Source: Denitromonas halophila (GTDB lineage Bacteria; Pseudomonadota; Gammaproteobacteria; Burkholderiales; Rhodocyclaceae). Taken from it: a stretch of DNA of 64,000 nucleotides. The notes beneath the pieces were generated by a model that did not search any database, was not told the DNA's origin, and was given only the letters and a program-made list of their open reading frames with translations. The translations under genes and the position numbers were made by a program. Shown piece after piece: positions 38,301 to 47,004 of this stretch. How positions within the stretch are numbered: position 1 is the stretch's first letter; the number at the start of each line of letters is the position of its first letter. Location of the stretch: NCBI RefSeq assembly GCF_007625155.1, contig NZ_VMNK01000009.1, forward strand, positions 1 to 64,000, in the 5' to 3' direction.

Positions 38301-39289
38301 AGTTGCTGCAGCGGCAGTTTGCCGGTATCCCAGGCGCCGCTGTCGGCGTTGCTGACGCTCAGCGGGCCACTCAGTTGCGGGGCCGTCATGTCGCCAGTCA
38401 CCGTCAGCGTGCTCTCAACACGCATCAGCGCTGTCGGTGCGCTGGCGGCCCACTGCGCCGGGTTGATGCGCTCACCGGTCAGGGCGATCCGATCGACCGG
38501 CATGACTTCGAAAGGCTTGAGCTGCGTCGCGACGACGACCTCGGTCGCTTCGCGCGTGACGGTCGCGGTGGTGTCCAGCGCCGCCAGCGGGCCGTGCGCC
38601 ACGAGCGCCACATCCATCGCGTACTCGCCGAACTGGCCGGCCAGTGTGGCCGTCAGTTGGGTCGGATGTGGCGCCGCGACACCGAGCGACAGCTCGCCTT
38701 TCGCCGGGCCGACCGGGGTGCCCACCGAGTCGAGCACCAGGCGATGCACCTCGGCACCGGTGGTAAGGCTCAAGGCCAGGGTGTCGATCAGCGGTGTGCC
38801 GGCTGGTGTGGCGGGGTCGAACGGGAAGGCTTCTTGCGCCAGGCGGCCGAGCGTCAAGCGGTCAACCTGAACAGCGACCGGCAGCGCCAGCGAGTCCGGC
38901 AAGGCGGGCGACTCGCCCGGCGCATCGGAGGGCGCGGTAGCGAAGCGCACACTGTCGAGCGACAAGGAATGAATATGCACGCGACGCTCGAACAAGGCCG
39001 CGGGCGACCAGTCCAGCGCCAGCGCGTCGAGTTGCAACTGCAGCGTCGGGGTAGTGAGCGACAGGCGGCGGATCTGCAGCGGGCCGGTCAGGCGCCCCTC
39101 GGCGCCCTCGATACGCAACTGCCCGTCACTGTAATCCACCGCCGTGCGCACCAGGCGTTCGAGGCCCGACGACGTGGTCAGCAACCAACCGAGCACGGCC
39201 AGCACCGCACCGAGCAGCAGTACCAAGCCGCCGAGCACCGCCCACGGCCAGCGGCGGCGTTTTGGGGTCGGCTGCGCGTCGGCGGCCAT
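35354..39289 (-). CDS. tamB: Translocation and assembly module protein TamB
   Basis: About 1311 residues. An N-terminal inner-membrane helix (RWPWAVLGGLVLLLGAVLAVLGWLL) precedes a very long beta-strand-rich AsmA-like region. The conserved C-terminal DUF490/TamB domain has GGSFEGYGQKLNITRGQVNF..PLDNPGLDVLAVR, ITGTVRRPHIQLVSTPDVPDAEKLGWIVLGR and the final beta-signal-like DLQWSMSFR. TamB spans the periplasm and helps move phospholipids or outer-membrane proteins outward, usually with TamA. No tamA gene is adjacent: the ATG at 39289 is nine bases after the trpC stop. I prefer this ATG over an in-frame TTG two codons earlier. Confidence 0.93.
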   Translation of the reverse strand: MAADAQPTPKRRRWPWAVLGGLVLLLGAVLAVLGWLLTTSSGLERLVRTAVDYSDGQLRIEGAEGRLTGPLQIRRLSLTTPTLQLQLDALALDWSPAALFERRVHIHSLSLDSVRFATAPSDAPGESPALPDSLALPVAVQVDRLTLGRLAQEAFPFDPATPAGTPLIDTLALSLTTGAEVHRLVLDSVGTPVGPAKGELSLGVAAPHPTQLTATLAGQFGEYAMDVALVAHGPLAALDTTATVTREATEVVVATQLKPFEVMPVDRIALTGERINPAQWAASAPTALMRVESTLTVTGDMTAPQLSGPLSVSNADSGAWDTGKLPLQQLDAQLQLSAAQVMVSDLRARLAGKGSITGAIDWAPSDDPAGLLNAKLALADINLHALDARLPDSRMKGQLDAAASAGKQTLSGTLSDPRLQATLAVNHADDRVTIETLALKRDKSRVVATGHLNTTGVQTFEVDLKLTALDPKPLWADAPPATINGDLKVAGQLDDLQGRVSYRLIDSVLDGKPLAGEGALRWRGERLSEVAAWLRLAGNRVDATGAWGAKADVLDVRVNAPELAALGLDVSGVARLDGQISGGLKTPAGRFTASAEKLRLPGELRLQSLTADVSLGEGLDGPISLAIGGQDLRTQAKGPALLERFALTADGRRQQHVIELSAAAGSGEAIDARLRGGLSESMAWRGTVEALALAGRLPLKLTAPAALEASDKRVRLSRAALRTDDGGQLVLEQTDWTPGAVVAKGHMSGLLLGLETRPDQPPKRGQGELQLGGDWDVQLGETARGTVHVFRESGDLVLTGDTVLRFGLTELDVLANIDNTQLALSLNAKGDTLGTLAGSATARLKKGAAGWQLDGQGPLLGSAVLDIPAIGWFGALVSPAVRTDGKLRTEFSLSGTPDAPVGVGRVTGDDLAIGIADEGLRLSGGKLIADFDANQLRIDTLSFASPSRVAPRDRRINYASLTKTPGQLTASGAMSLKDGDGQIRFEADRLPIFQRADRWLAVSGTGKIETRWDAPSLEASFRADGGYLEFAKSPAPSLSDDVVILGDEPSVSNRALQARVEVDLGEQLYLSALGLDTRLAGKLLLQVQAGDALRATGTVKTVGGSFEGYGQKLNITRGQVNFIGPLDNPGLDVLAVRSGLEVEAGMSITGTVRRPHIQLVSTPDVPDAEKLGWIVLGRKPDESGGADLALLLPAAQALLGGPGGGVTRELASGLGLDEISLGQGELNSVSRGATSSVVGGGSRIDSGATTSGRVLTLGKRLSATTTISFEQSLSGVAQIVKLTHQLTRSLSVVGRAGTDNAVDLQWSMSFR

Positions 39290-39298
39290 GGTCAAACC

Positions 39299-40087
39299 TT
39301 AGCCAAACAGGCTCTGCAATGCCACGCCCGGATCGTCTGCGCGCATGAACGCTTCGCCGACGAGGAAAGCATTGACCTGATGTTCGCGCATACGCTGCAC
39401 GTCGGCGGGCGCAAGAATGCCCGACTCGGTGATCACCAGCCGGTCGGCCGGAATACGGTCGAGCTGGTCGAGCGTGGTGTCCAGCGACACCTCGAAGGTA
39501 CGCAGATTGCGGTTGTTGATGCCGATCAGCGGCGTGCGCAATTGCAGCGCCACGTCGAGTTCACCGGCGTCGTGGCTCTCGACCAGCACCGCCATGCCGA
39601 GCGACTCGGCCACCGCTTCCATCTCCTGCATCTGCGCCAGCGACAGCGCCGCGACGATGAGCAGGATGGCATCGGCGCCCATGGCGCGGGCTTCGAACAC
39701 CTGCCACGGATCGATCATGAAATCCTTGCGCAGTACCGGCAGCGCACACGCGCCGCGGGCTTCGCGCAGATAGTCGGCATGGCCTTTGAAAAATTGCTCA
39801 TCGGTCAGCACCGACAGGCAGGCCGCGCCGCCGGCTTCATAGGCGCGGGCGATCTCGGCCGGCCGGAAGTCGGCACGGATCACGCCTTTGGACGGGCTGG
39901 CCTTCTTGACCTCGGCAATCACCGCCGACTGGCCGGCCGCGATCTTGGCACGCAAGGCGCCGGTGAAATCGCGCGTCGGCGCCTGCGCGCGCGCGGCGGC
40001 GGTCACCTCGGCCAGTGAACTCAACGCTTTACCGGCGGTGACTTCATCGGCCTTCACGGCGAGGATTTTTTTGAGAACGTCGCTCAT
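39299..40087 (-). CDS. trpC: Indole-3-glycerol phosphate synthase
   Basis: 262 residues, a monofunctional TrpC (beta/alpha)8 barrel. The N-terminal region reads [12 protein letters not shown], and catalytic motifs include [78 protein letters not shown] and VITESGI. It cyclises CdRP to indoleglycerol phosphate in tryptophan synthesis. It lies downstream of trpD behind a 151-base intergenic element and is followed at nine bases by tamB. Confidence 0.96.
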   Translation of the reverse strand: MSDVLKKILAVKADEVTAGKALSSLAEVTAAARAQAPTRDFTGALRAKIAAGQSAVIAEVKKASPSKGVIRADFRPAEIARAYEAGGAACLSVLTDEQFFKGHADYLREARGACALPVLRKDFMIDPWQVFEARAMGADAILLIVAALSLAQMQEMEAVAESLGMAVLVESHDAGELDVALQLRTPLIGINNRNLRTFEVSLDTTLDQLDRIPADRLVITESGILAPADVQRMREHQVNAFLVGEAFMRADDPGVALQSLFG

Positions 40088-40096
40088 TCAGACCTC

Positions 40097-40239
40097 AAAA
40101 TTGTGAAGAAATCGTCGCGAGCGCCGGCAGGTCGGGGGCGGCCGGCGCGCAGCGAGCGGAATGTATTTCTGGATACATGAGCATCGCGAGCACCGCCCAA
40201 CCCCGAGATGCCAAGCGCAGTAGATTGATTCACAATTTT
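40097..40239. repeat. Candidate 143-bp inverted-repeat (MITE/REP-like) element between trpD and trpC
   Basis: The ends are a perfect 11-bp inverted repeat: AAAATTGTGAA (40097-40107) and TTCACAATTTT (40229-40239). The right end abuts the trpD stop codon and the left end lies just before the trpC ribosome-binding site. Inside are a small palindrome, TGTAT-TTCTGG-ATACA (40162-40177), and no open frame. The other gene junctions of the run are much tighter, so this looks inserted. No second copy was noticed in the window. Confidence 0.5.
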
Positions 40240-41270
40240 CAAGCGAAACGCTGCGTAAAGCGCGCAAACGCATCCACCTTGGCCCGCGCCGCGCCGCTTT
40301 CGATCGCCTCGCGCGCCTTGCCGATGCCGTCGGCGATGTTCTCGGCGAGCTTGGCGGTGTACAAGGCGACACCGGCGTTAAGCACCACGATGTCGCGCGC
40401 CGCGCCCGGTACATTATCGAGGGCGCCGAGCAGCACACCTTTGGATTCGGCCGCATCGTGCACCCGCAACTGACGGGCCGACTGCATCTGCAGGCCGAAG
40501 TCTTCGGGGTGAAGCTCGTACTCACTCACCGCGCCGTCCTTGAGTTCGGCAACCATCGTCGCCGCGCCCAGCGACACTTCATCCATGCCGTCGCGTCCGT
40601 GCACCACCAGCACATGATCGGCGCCGAGGCGCTGCATGACGCGTACCTGGATGCCGACCAGATCGGGGTGGAACACGCCCATCAGGGTGTGCGGCGCGCT
40701 GGCCGGGTTGGTGAGCGGGCCGAGGATGTTGAAGATGGTGCGTACCCCCATTTCCTTGCGCACCGGCCCGACGTTCTTCATCGCGCTGTGATGGTTGGGT
40801 GCAAACATGAAGCCAATGCCAACTTCCGAAATGCATTCGGCCACTTGCTCGGCGTTGAGCGCGATATTGACACCCAGCGCTTCGAGCACGTCCGCGCTGC
40901 CCGACTTGCTCGACACGCTACGCCCGCCATGCTTGGCCACGCGCGCGCCGGCCGCCGCGGCGACGAAGATGGTGGCGGTCGAGATGTTGAAGGTGTGCGT
41001 GCCGTCGCCGCCGGTGCCGACCACATCGAGGAAGTTGTCGTTGGGCGGGGGTACTACTACCTTAGTGGACAGCTCGCGCATCACCGTGGCGGCGGCGGCG
41101 ATCTCGCCGATGGTTTCTTTCTTGGTGCGCAAGCCGGCCAGAATGGCCGACATCATCACCGGCGAGACCTCGCCGGCCATGATCTGGCGCATCAGCGAGA
41201 CCATCTCGTCAAAGAAGATTTCGCGGTGTTCGATGGTGCGCTGAAGTGCTTCCTGGGGGGTGATGGACAT
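40239..41270 (-). CDS. trpD: Anthranilate phosphoribosyltransferase
   Basis: 343 residues, full length. Motifs include [18 protein letters not shown] (PRPP-binding glycine loop), [67 protein letters not shown] and NAGVALY. It transfers phosphoribose to anthranilate. AGGAGG sits upstream of the ATG at 41270. It is between trpG and trpC, in the usual order. Confidence 0.97.
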   Translation of the reverse strand: MSITPQEALQRTIEHREIFFDEMVSLMRQIMAGEVSPVMMSAILAGLRTKKETIGEIAAAATVMRELSTKVVVPPPNDNFLDVVGTGGDGTHTFNISTATIFVAAAAGARVAKHGGRSVSSKSGSADVLEALGVNIALNAEQVAECISEVGIGFMFAPNHHSAMKNVGPVRKEMGVRTIFNILGPLTNPASAPHTLMGVFHPDLVGIQVRVMQRLGADHVLVVHGRDGMDEVSLGAATMVAELKDGAVSEYELHPEDFGLQMQSARQLRVHDAAESKGVLLGALDNVPGAARDIVVLNAGVALYTAKLAENIADGIGKAREAIESGAARAKVDAFARFTQRFA

Positions 41271-41332
41271 GCTGCCTCCTGGGTTCTACCGACACGCCTC
41301 CGGGCCCTCGCCCGGAGGAATGCCGGCAGGGC

Positions 41333-41902
41333 TTAAGCCTTGCGATCAAGAAAATTACGCAGCAGATCATGGCCGTGCTGCGTGAGGATGGATTCGGGGT
41401 GAAACTGCACGCCCTCGACGTCCAGCGTCTTGTGGCGCAGCCCCATGATCTCGCCGTCTTCGGTCCACGCGGTGACCTCTAGACAGTCGGGCAGGCTCTC
41501 GCGTTCCACCGCCAGCGAATGGTAGCGGGTGCTCACCAGCGGGTTGGGCAGGCCCTTGAACACGCCCTGGTCGAGGTGATGCACCGGCGAGGTTTTGCCA
41601 TGCATCAGCCGCTTGGCGTGCACGACCTTGCCACCGTAGGCCGCGCCAATGCTCTGGTGGCCCAGACACACACCGAGAATCGGCAGCGTGCCGGCGTAGC
41701 GCTTGATCGCCTCGACCGAGATGCCGGCCTCGTTGGGCGTGCACGGCCCCGGTGAAATCACCAGATGCGTGGGTGCCATGTGGCCGATCTGTTCGACGGA
41801 GATTTCGTCGTTGCGGAAGGTTTTCACCTTGGCGCCCAACTCACCGAAGTACTGGACCAGGTTGTAGGTAAAGCTGTCGTAGTTGTCGATCATCAGCAGC
41901 AT
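41333..41902 (-). CDS. trpG: Anthranilate synthase component II (glutamine amidotransferase)
   Basis: 189 residues. Class I amidotransferase signatures are [32 protein letters not shown], the nucleophile Cys in [22 protein letters not shown], and the catalytic His-Glu in [11 protein letters not shown]. It supplies ammonia to TrpE, and often also to PabB in betaproteobacteria. The start at 41902 has AGGAG nine bases upstream. Confidence 0.97.
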   Translation of the reverse strand: MLLMIDNYDSFTYNLVQYFGELGAKVKTFRNDEISVEQIGHMAPTHLVISPGPCTPNEAGISVEAIKRYAGTLPILGVCLGHQSIGAAYGGKVVHAKRLMHGKTSPVHHLDQGVFKGLPNPLVSTRYHSLAVERESLPDCLEVTAWTEDGEIMGLRHKTLDVEGVQFHPESILTQHGHDLLRNFLDRKA

Positions 41903-42002
41903 GCTGTGGTGCTCCTGCAAGGCGCAGCTCAGGGCGCGCCGTTCATCCGGGGGGCTGCCGCGCGGCGCTCAGGCCTTGGCGCGGCACGCAATGAGGGCGA
42001 GC

Positions 42003-43478
42003 TCAGTCGAGGTCGGAGTCGAGACCCCGCTCGGCCATCTCGGCGGCGCGCAACATGGCGCGGGCCTTGTTGCGCGTCTCCACCCATTCGGCGTCGGGGT
42101 CGGAGTCGGCGACGATGCCGGCGCCAGCCTGCACATGCATCAGCCCATCCTTGAGCACCGCGGTGCGGATGTTGATGCAGATGTCCATGTCGCCATGGAA
42201 ACCGATATAGCCCGAGGCGCCGGCATACATGCCGCGTTTGACCGGTTCGAGCTCGTCGATGATCTCCATCGCCCGTACCTTGGGCGCGCCCGACACCGTA
42301 CCGGCCGGGAAGGACGCGCGCAGCACCGCCAGCGCGTTGAGCTCGTCGCGCAGACGGCCTTCGACGTTGGAGACGATGTGCATCACATGCGAATAACGCT
42401 CGATGCCGAACTGCTCAGTCACCCGCACCGAACCGACCTCGGCCACGCGGCCCACATCGTTGCGGCCCAGATCAAGCAACTGCACATGCTCGGCGCGCTC
42501 TTTTTCGTCGCCGAGCAGTTCCTTTTCCAGCGCCAGATCTTCGTCCTCGTTGGCGCCGCGCGGCCGTGTGCCGGCAATGGGACGCAGCGTGACCTTGTCC
42601 CCCTCCAGGCGCACCAGAATTTCGGGCGAAGCGCCAACCACATGAAAGTCTTCGAAGTTGAAGAAGAACATGTAGGGCGAGGGGTTGAGCGTGCGGATGG
42701 CGCGATACAGCGCCAGCGGCGAGGCAGTAAAGGGCTTGCTCATGCGCTGCGAGAGCACCACCTGCATCACGTCGCCTTCGACGATGTAATCCTTGGCACG
42801 CTGCACAGCGGACTTGAAGGCCTCTTCGCCAAAGCTGGAGACCTCGGGCAGGGGCTCGCCACGCACGTCTTCAGGCATCGACACTGGGGCGCGCAGCTTG
42901 TCGATCAGCTCGCGCAGGCGGCGCTTGGCGCGGCGAAACGCGCCCGGCACTTCCGGCTCGGCATACACCACCAACGTGAGCTTGCCGGAGAGGTTGTCGA
43001 CAATCGCGATTTCTTCGGACAGCAGCAGCAGGATGTCCGGCGTGCCGATCGGGTCGTCTTTTTTGGTGCCGGCCAGACGCGGCTCGATATAGCGCACCGT
43101 GTCGTAACCGAAGCAGCCGACCAGACCGCCGGCAAAGCGCGGCAAGCCGTCGTTGGGCGGCACCTTGATGCGCTCCATGAACTCGGCCACGTAATTGAGC
43201 GGGTCGCCATAATCGCGGCGCTCGACCAGACGGTTGCCGGTGAGCAGCAGCGCGCTGCGACCATACACTTCGATGCGCGTATTGGCGGCCAGGCCAATCA
43301 TCGAGTAGCGGCCAAAGCGTTCGCCGCCCTGCACCGATTCGAGCAGATAGGTGTAAGGCTCGTTGGCCAGTTTCAGGTAAATGGACAGCGGGGTGTCGAG
43401 ATCGGCAAAGGTCTCGAGGGTGACCGGGATACGGTTATAGCCTTGCGCGGCAAGCGCATTGAATTCGGCTTCTAGCAT
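42003..43478 (-). CDS. trpE: Anthranilate synthase component I
   Basis: 491 residues. The N-terminal feedback-binding part has LLESVQGGERFGRYSMIGL (the LLES tryptophan-site motif). The C-terminal chorismate-binding domain has PEILVRLEGDKVTLRPIAGTRPRG, HVQLLDLGRNDVGRVAE, HIVSNVEGRL, SFPAGTVSGAPKVRAMEIIDELE, RGMYAGASGYIGFHGDMD and VQAGAGIVADSDP. It converts chorismate to anthranilate with TrpG. It is the first trp structural gene; about 200 bases separate it from gph and contain a possible attenuation leader. Confidence 0.97.
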   Translation of the reverse strand: MLEAEFNALAAQGYNRIPVTLETFADLDTPLSIYLKLANEPYTYLLESVQGGERFGRYSMIGLAANTRIEVYGRSALLLTGNRLVERRDYGDPLNYVAEFMERIKVPPNDGLPRFAGGLVGCFGYDTVRYIEPRLAGTKKDDPIGTPDILLLLSEEIAIVDNLSGKLTLVVYAEPEVPGAFRRAKRRLRELIDKLRAPVSMPEDVRGEPLPEVSSFGEEAFKSAVQRAKDYIVEGDVMQVVLSQRMSKPFTASPLALYRAIRTLNPSPYMFFFNFEDFHVVGASPEILVRLEGDKVTLRPIAGTRPRGANEDEDLALEKELLGDEKERAEHVQLLDLGRNDVGRVAEVGSVRVTEQFGIERYSHVMHIVSNVEGRLRDELNALAVLRASFPAGTVSGAPKVRAMEIIDELEPVKRGMYAGASGYIGFHGDMDICINIRTAVLKDGLMHVQAGAGIVADSDPDAEWVETRNKARAMLRAAEMAERGLDSDLD

Positions 43479-43536
43479 GTGAGCTCCACAAAAAGCAGGG
43501 GGTCGTCAGGACGGCGCGGGGCGAGCCCGCGAGGCA

Positions 43537-43644
43537 TCAGGGGCGCAGGCGCCAGGGCCACGACCGCCAGCCACGCGGGACGGCGTTTAAGCCGGCGCAG
43601 GCCGATGCGATCTCCTTCAGAAAAGACGGGCTTTCGTGGGTCAC
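43537..43644 (-). CDS. Possible trp leader peptide upstream of trpE (speculative)
   Basis: A short minus-strand frame ends in GWRSWPWRLRP, three Trp codons within six, 59 bases before the trpE ATG. That resembles a tryptophan attenuation leader. A GC-rich stem follows (CGCGGG pairing with CCCGCG, 43516-43532) and then a T5 run (43490-43494). Doubts remain. The only in-frame start I see is a GTG at 43644 without a good ribosome-binding site. The TGG triplets also arise from CTG-GCG and GTG-GCC codons of another open frame. Confidence 0.25.
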   Translation of the reverse strand: MTHESPSFLKEIASACAGLNAVPRGWRSWPWRLRP

Positions 43645-43681
43645 GGATGAGGTCTTTGTCGAGTCAAAAAAGGCTGCAGTT

Positions 43682-44359
43682 TCAAGGCGCTCGCGGCGCA
43701 ACGCGCTGCAGCAGTGCGTTTGCGCTCGATAGTAGCCCATCGCATTCGATGGTGTCCACCGGCACCCCCTCGGTGTAGCCCCAGGTCATCAGCAGCACCG
43801 GACAGCCCGCCGCGCGGGCGCTTTCGGCGTCATTCGCCGAGTCGCCGATCATCAGCACATGCGCGATATCCACCCCAAGTTGCTCACAGGCGTGCAGGAG
43901 CATGCCGGGGTGCGGTTTTTTTACATCGAGCGTGTCGCCGCAGACCACCGCACCAAAGAAGGTTGCGATGCCCGTCAGCCGCAAGAGCGGTTCGGTAAAG
44001 GCCGCAGCCTTGTTGGTCACGCAGGCCATCGGAATGCCCTGCGCCTGCAGCGTAGCCAGCATGTCGGTCACACCAGGATAAGCCTGCGACACCTGACCAT
44101 TGGTTTGGGCATAGTGCCGCTTGAACACTTCGACCGCCGCATCGAACGCCGCGTCCGTCAGCGAAGCATCGGCCAGACAGCGCTCGACCAGCTTGGGGAT
44201 GCCCTTGCCCACAAAACAACGGACTTCCTCCAGCGACCGGGCCGGCCGGCCAAGCTCGGCGAGCATGGCGTTGGCCGCGAGCGCCAGATCGCCGATGCTG
44301 TCAACCAGCGTGCCGTCCAGATCGAAGAGCAATGCGTCGACCGCAAAGCGCGTACTCAT
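43682..44359 (-). CDS. gph: Phosphoglycolate phosphatase
   Basis: 225 residues of the HAD superfamily. Motif I is [16 protein letters not shown]. The cap domain follows, with [15 protein letters not shown] (motif II Thr/Asn region) and [14 protein letters not shown] (motif III Lys), then motif [20 protein letters not shown]. It hydrolyses 2-phosphoglycolate, produced by DNA repair or oxygenation reactions. The start overlaps the rpe stop by four bases. The rpe-gph-trpEG order is common in proteobacteria. Confidence 0.93.
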   Translation of the reverse strand: MSTRFAVDALLFDLDGTLVDSIGDLALAANAMLAELGRPARSLEEVRCFVGKGIPKLVERCLADASLTDAAFDAAVEVFKRHYAQTNGQVSQAYPGVTDMLATLQAQGIPMACVTNKAAAFTEPLLRLTGIATFFGAVVCGDTLDVKKPHPGMLLHACEQLGVDIAHVLMIGDSANDAESARAAGCPVLLMTWGYTEGVPVDTIECDGLLSSANALLQRVAPRAP

Positions 44360-45045
44360 ACGCCCGCCAGCGCCTTGCGCAAATCGGCGATCACCGTGTC
44401 GTAGTGATGCGGATCGCCCTCGCGCGCCGCGCCAAACACCGCCGAGCCGGCCACGAAAGTGTCGGCGCCGGCACGGGCAATCTCGGCAATGTTGTCGGTC
44501 TTCACCCCGCCGTCGATCTCGAGCAGGATCTTGCGGCCGCTCTGCGCTTCATACGCGTCCAGTCGGGCACGCGCCGCGCGCAGCTTGTCTAACGTGCCGG
44601 GAATGAACTTCTGCCCGCCAAAACCGGGGTTCACACTCATCAGCAGCACCACGTCGATCTTGTCCATCACATGGTCGAGATGGTGCAGCGGCGTGGCCGG
44701 GTTGAACACCAGCCCGGCCTGACAGCCCGAATCGCGAATCAAGCCGAGCGTGCGGTCGATATGCTCCGAGGCCTCGGGGTGAAAAGTGATGACATTCGCG
44801 CCCGCCTTGGCAAAGTCCGGGATGATGCGGTCCACCGGCTTGACCATCAGATGCACATCGATCGGCGCCTCGGTATGCGGGCGGATCGCCTCGCACACCA
44901 GCGGGCCGATGGTCAGGTTGGGCACGTAATGGTTGTCCATCACGTCAAAATGAATCCAGTCGGCACCGGCGGCGATCACATTGCGCACCTCCTCGCCGAG
45001 ACGGGCAAAGTCGGCAGACAGCAGGCTGGGGGCGATTCGATACAT
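44356..45045 (-). CDS. rpe: Ribulose-phosphate 3-epimerase
   Basis: 229 residues, a (beta/alpha)8 barrel. It starts [17 protein letters not shown], with metal and catalytic residues in [47 protein letters not shown] and [12 protein letters not shown]. It interconverts ribulose-5-phosphate and xylulose-5-phosphate in the pentose-phosphate and Calvin pathways. Start at 45045. It is divergent from apaG, with 124 bases between. Confidence 0.96.
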   Translation of the reverse strand: MYRIAPSLLSADFARLGEEVRNVIAAGADWIHFDVMDNHYVPNLTIGPLVCEAIRPHTEAPIDVHLMVKPVDRIIPDFAKAGANVITFHPEASEHIDRTLGLIRDSGCQAGLVFNPATPLHHLDHVMDKIDVVLLMSVNPGFGGQKFIPGTLDKLRAARARLDAYEAQSGRKILLEIDGGVKTDNIAEIARAGADTFVAGSAVFGAAREGDPHHYDTVIADLRKALAGV

Positions 45046-45169
45046 GTGGGCTCCGGCAAGGTTGAGCTGAACAGACCCGCATTTTAGCGCCGCCCACCGT
45101 GCTGCGCTTGCGGGCATCGGGAGATTCCGTTTCAATGAGTCGATTCTCTCGCCCCGCGGGACGCCCGAC

Positions 45170-45556
45170 ATGACCGAATACGAACATCCCTACCATATTG
45201 AAGTGACCGCCGAGTCCTTCTACCTCGCCGACCAGTCCGACCCGGACGAGGCGCACTACGTGTTCGCCTACCGCATCACCCTGCGCAATGTCGGCTCGGT
45301 CAGCGCGCAACTGGTCAGCCGACACTGGATCATCACCGACGGCAACGGCGACGTGCAGGAAGTGCGCGGCCTCGGCGTCGTCGGCGAGCACCCCGAGCTC
45401 GCCCCCGGCGAGAGCTTCGAATACACCAGCGGCAGCGCCTTGACCACCCCGGTCGGCTCCATGCGCGGCACCTATCAGATGGTCGCCGCCGACGGCGAAC
45501 GCTTCGAAGCCGAGATCCCCGAATTCGCCCTGCTCGTGCCCAACGTGCTGCACTGA
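45170..45556 (+). CDS. apaG: ApaG/Co2+-Mg2+ efflux-associated protein
   Basis: 128 residues, single ApaG fibronectin-III-like domain ([63 protein letters not shown]...GSMRGTYQM). The glycine-rich GxGVVGxxP segment is diagnostic. It is linked to metal homeostasis and diadenosine nucleotide metabolism, with an unclear mechanism. It is a single gene divergent from rpe. Confidence 0.95.
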   Translation: MTEYEHPYHIEVTAESFYLADQSDPDEAHYVFAYRITLRNVGSVSAQLVSRHWIITDGNGDVQEVRGLGVVGEHPELAPGESFEYTSGSALTTPVGSMRGTYQMVAADGERFEAEIPEFALLVPNVLH

Positions 45557-45720
45557 GCGCGGGTGAAGACATCGCGCGCACAAACCCCACGCCAGACCGC
45601 ATCGGGCAACGACGCGCTCGAACGACGACGCATCTCAAATGAATGGGCGAGAAGTGAAAGAGTGAGTAACGCAGCCATCTGTCTACGCCGTCGATTCATT
45701 CACATGCGTTGAACGCCGCC

Positions 45721-46317
45721 ATGTCGCTGCGCCACAGCTACACCCTCATCGCCCCCTTCTACGACGCGGTGCTCACCGCCGCCACCCGCCAGGCCCGCAT
45801 CCGCAGCCTCACCCACCTCGCCACGCAAACGCCCGGCACCGTGCTGGTCGCCGGTGTCGGCACCGGGCTGGACCTGCCGCATCTCCCGCCCCAGCACCGC
45901 TACATCGGCATCGACCTCACCGCCGCCATGCTCCGCCGCAGCCTGCCGCGCGCCGAACGGCACAACTATCACGCCGTGCAAGGCAGCGTGCTCGCCCTGC
46001 CCTTTGCCAACGGGCACTTCGACCACACCGTATTACACCTCATCCTCGCCGTGGTGCCTGATCCGTTGCGCGCCTTGCAGGAGGCGATTCGCGTCACCCG
46101 GCCGGGAGGGAGTCTGCTGGTGTTCGACAAGTTTTTACGACCGGGGCAGCGGGCGCGGCTGCGACGCTGGCTCACGCCGATCTCGGGGCGCATCGCGACG
46201 CGGATGGATGTGGAGTTCGAGACACTGCTGACCGGGGCACCGGGCGCGCGAGTGGAGAGCGATAACGCCGCGCTGGCCGGAGGGTGGTTTCGGCGGTTGC
46301 GGCTCACCCGGCTATAG
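45721..46317 (+). CDS. Class I SAM-dependent methyltransferase, substrate unknown
   Basis: 198 residues. The order is an N-terminal YTLIAPFYDAVLTAATRQ (as in PhcB/UbiE-like enzymes), motif I VLVAGVGTGLDLPHL, motif II YIGIDLTAAML, then GSVLALPFANGHFDHTVLHLILAVVPDPLRALQEAIRVTRPGGSLLVFDKF. The UbiE-like layout suggests a small hydrophobic or phospholipid-head substrate, but none can be assigned. No good ribosome-binding site precedes 45721, and an in-frame TTG lies at 45709. Confidence 0.8.
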   Translation: MSLRHSYTLIAPFYDAVLTAATRQARIRSLTHLATQTPGTVLVAGVGTGLDLPHLPPQHRYIGIDLTAAMLRRSLPRAERHNYHAVQGSVLALPFANGHFDHTVLHLILAVVPDPLRALQEAIRVTRPGGSLLVFDKFLRPGQRARLRRWLTPISGRIATRMDVEFETLLTGAPGARVESDNAALAGGWFRRLRLTRL

Positions 46318-46747
46318 CCGGGGTTTGATTGGAGCGTAGGTTGGGTTGAGCGCAGCGAAGCCCAACGTGAAAAGCCCTGCCACATCGCCATGTCGCCCGC
46401 TACGGCCTGGGCGGTGCCACCCAGTTGCCACCACGGCTCCGACCGGCTTGGATTGGCCGGGTCTCGCCCCGGCGGGCGACTTACTTTCTTGCTTGTGCAA
46501 GAAAGCTAAGCAAAGAAGCACAGCCCGCTTCTGCGCCCCCTGCGGGGGTTCCCGCCCTGCGGCAGCGTCGGGCGGGGTGCTTCGCAAACTCGCCCTGCGG
46601 GCTCAAACAGCGAAGCCCCTTGCTCCGCCCGCCACCGCCTCCGGTTGGCGCGACAGAGGGCGGCTCGGCCGTGCGAGGCCGAACGAGCAGGCACACCGTT
46701 TACGCGCCCCCCTCGCCCCCCACTGTCGAACCATCCCTCTTCCCCGG
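46318..46747. repeat. Repeat-rich intergenic region, no gene
   Basis: A 430-base stretch with no convincing protein. It contains GTTGGG...CCCAAC arms (46340-46366) around a GAGCGCAGCGAAG core, a motif I recognise as widespread in proteobacterial intergenic DNA. It also has a strong hairpin: CTTTCTTGC (46484-46492) and GCAAGAAAG (46497-46505) with a TTGT loop. GC-rich C- and G-runs continue to about 46740. Frames open on both strands but have arginine/proline/glycine-rich low-complexity content. It is probably accumulated mobile-repeat sequence. Confidence 0.6.
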
Positions 46748-46999
46748 TCAAGGGCACAAAACGCGCAGGGCCAATCCGTCCTTGAATTGGAAATACTCGA
46801 CGCATTCAACGCCGCCTTTCACGACAACCCGACTGCCTATATCCACGGACTTCAACATCTCTGAAATCGATGTTGCACCATCGCCGTCCCAATCCATCTC
46901 GGCAATTGAGTACCCCGAGCGCCAAACAAGCGTCGCAAGACCAGATCCGACGATAGCGAAGACAATAACCACGGCGAACGCCAGCAGCCGGGGCGTCAT
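46748..46999 (-). CDS. Small membrane-anchored EF-hand-like protein, unknown function
   Basis: 83 residues. One N-terminal hydrophobic helix (LLAFAVVIVFAIVGSGLATLVW) precedes a calcium-loop-like segment MDWDGDGATSISEML (D-x-D-x-D-G-x-T-S-x-x-E spacing). A short tail has two Cys (VECVEYFQFKDGLALRVLC). It is probably periplasmic or anchored, and may bind calcium. The ATG at 46999 follows the argJ stop by five bases, with GGAG upstream, so it is co-transcribed with argJ. I do not recognise a named family. Confidence 0.68.
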   Translation of the reverse strand: MTPRLLAFAVVIVFAIVGSGLATLVWRSGYSIAEMDWDGDGATSISEMLKSVDIGSRVVVKGGVECVEYFQFKDGLALRVLCP

Positions 47000-47004
47000 G
47001 AAAC

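Noticed and set aside
37322-40018. An 898-residue plus-strand open frame antisense to tamB and trpC
   Set aside because: Its composition (Arg/Gln/His-rich, no domain) is typical of the reverse complement of GC-rich coding DNA, and tamB and trpC on the other strand are unambiguous.
43479-43681. A hydrophobic-basic peptide frame (RRLKRRPAWLAVVALAPAPLMP) before trpE
   Set aside because: No acceptable start codon and ribosome-binding site pair, so I do not call it a gene, though it weakens the trp leader proposal.
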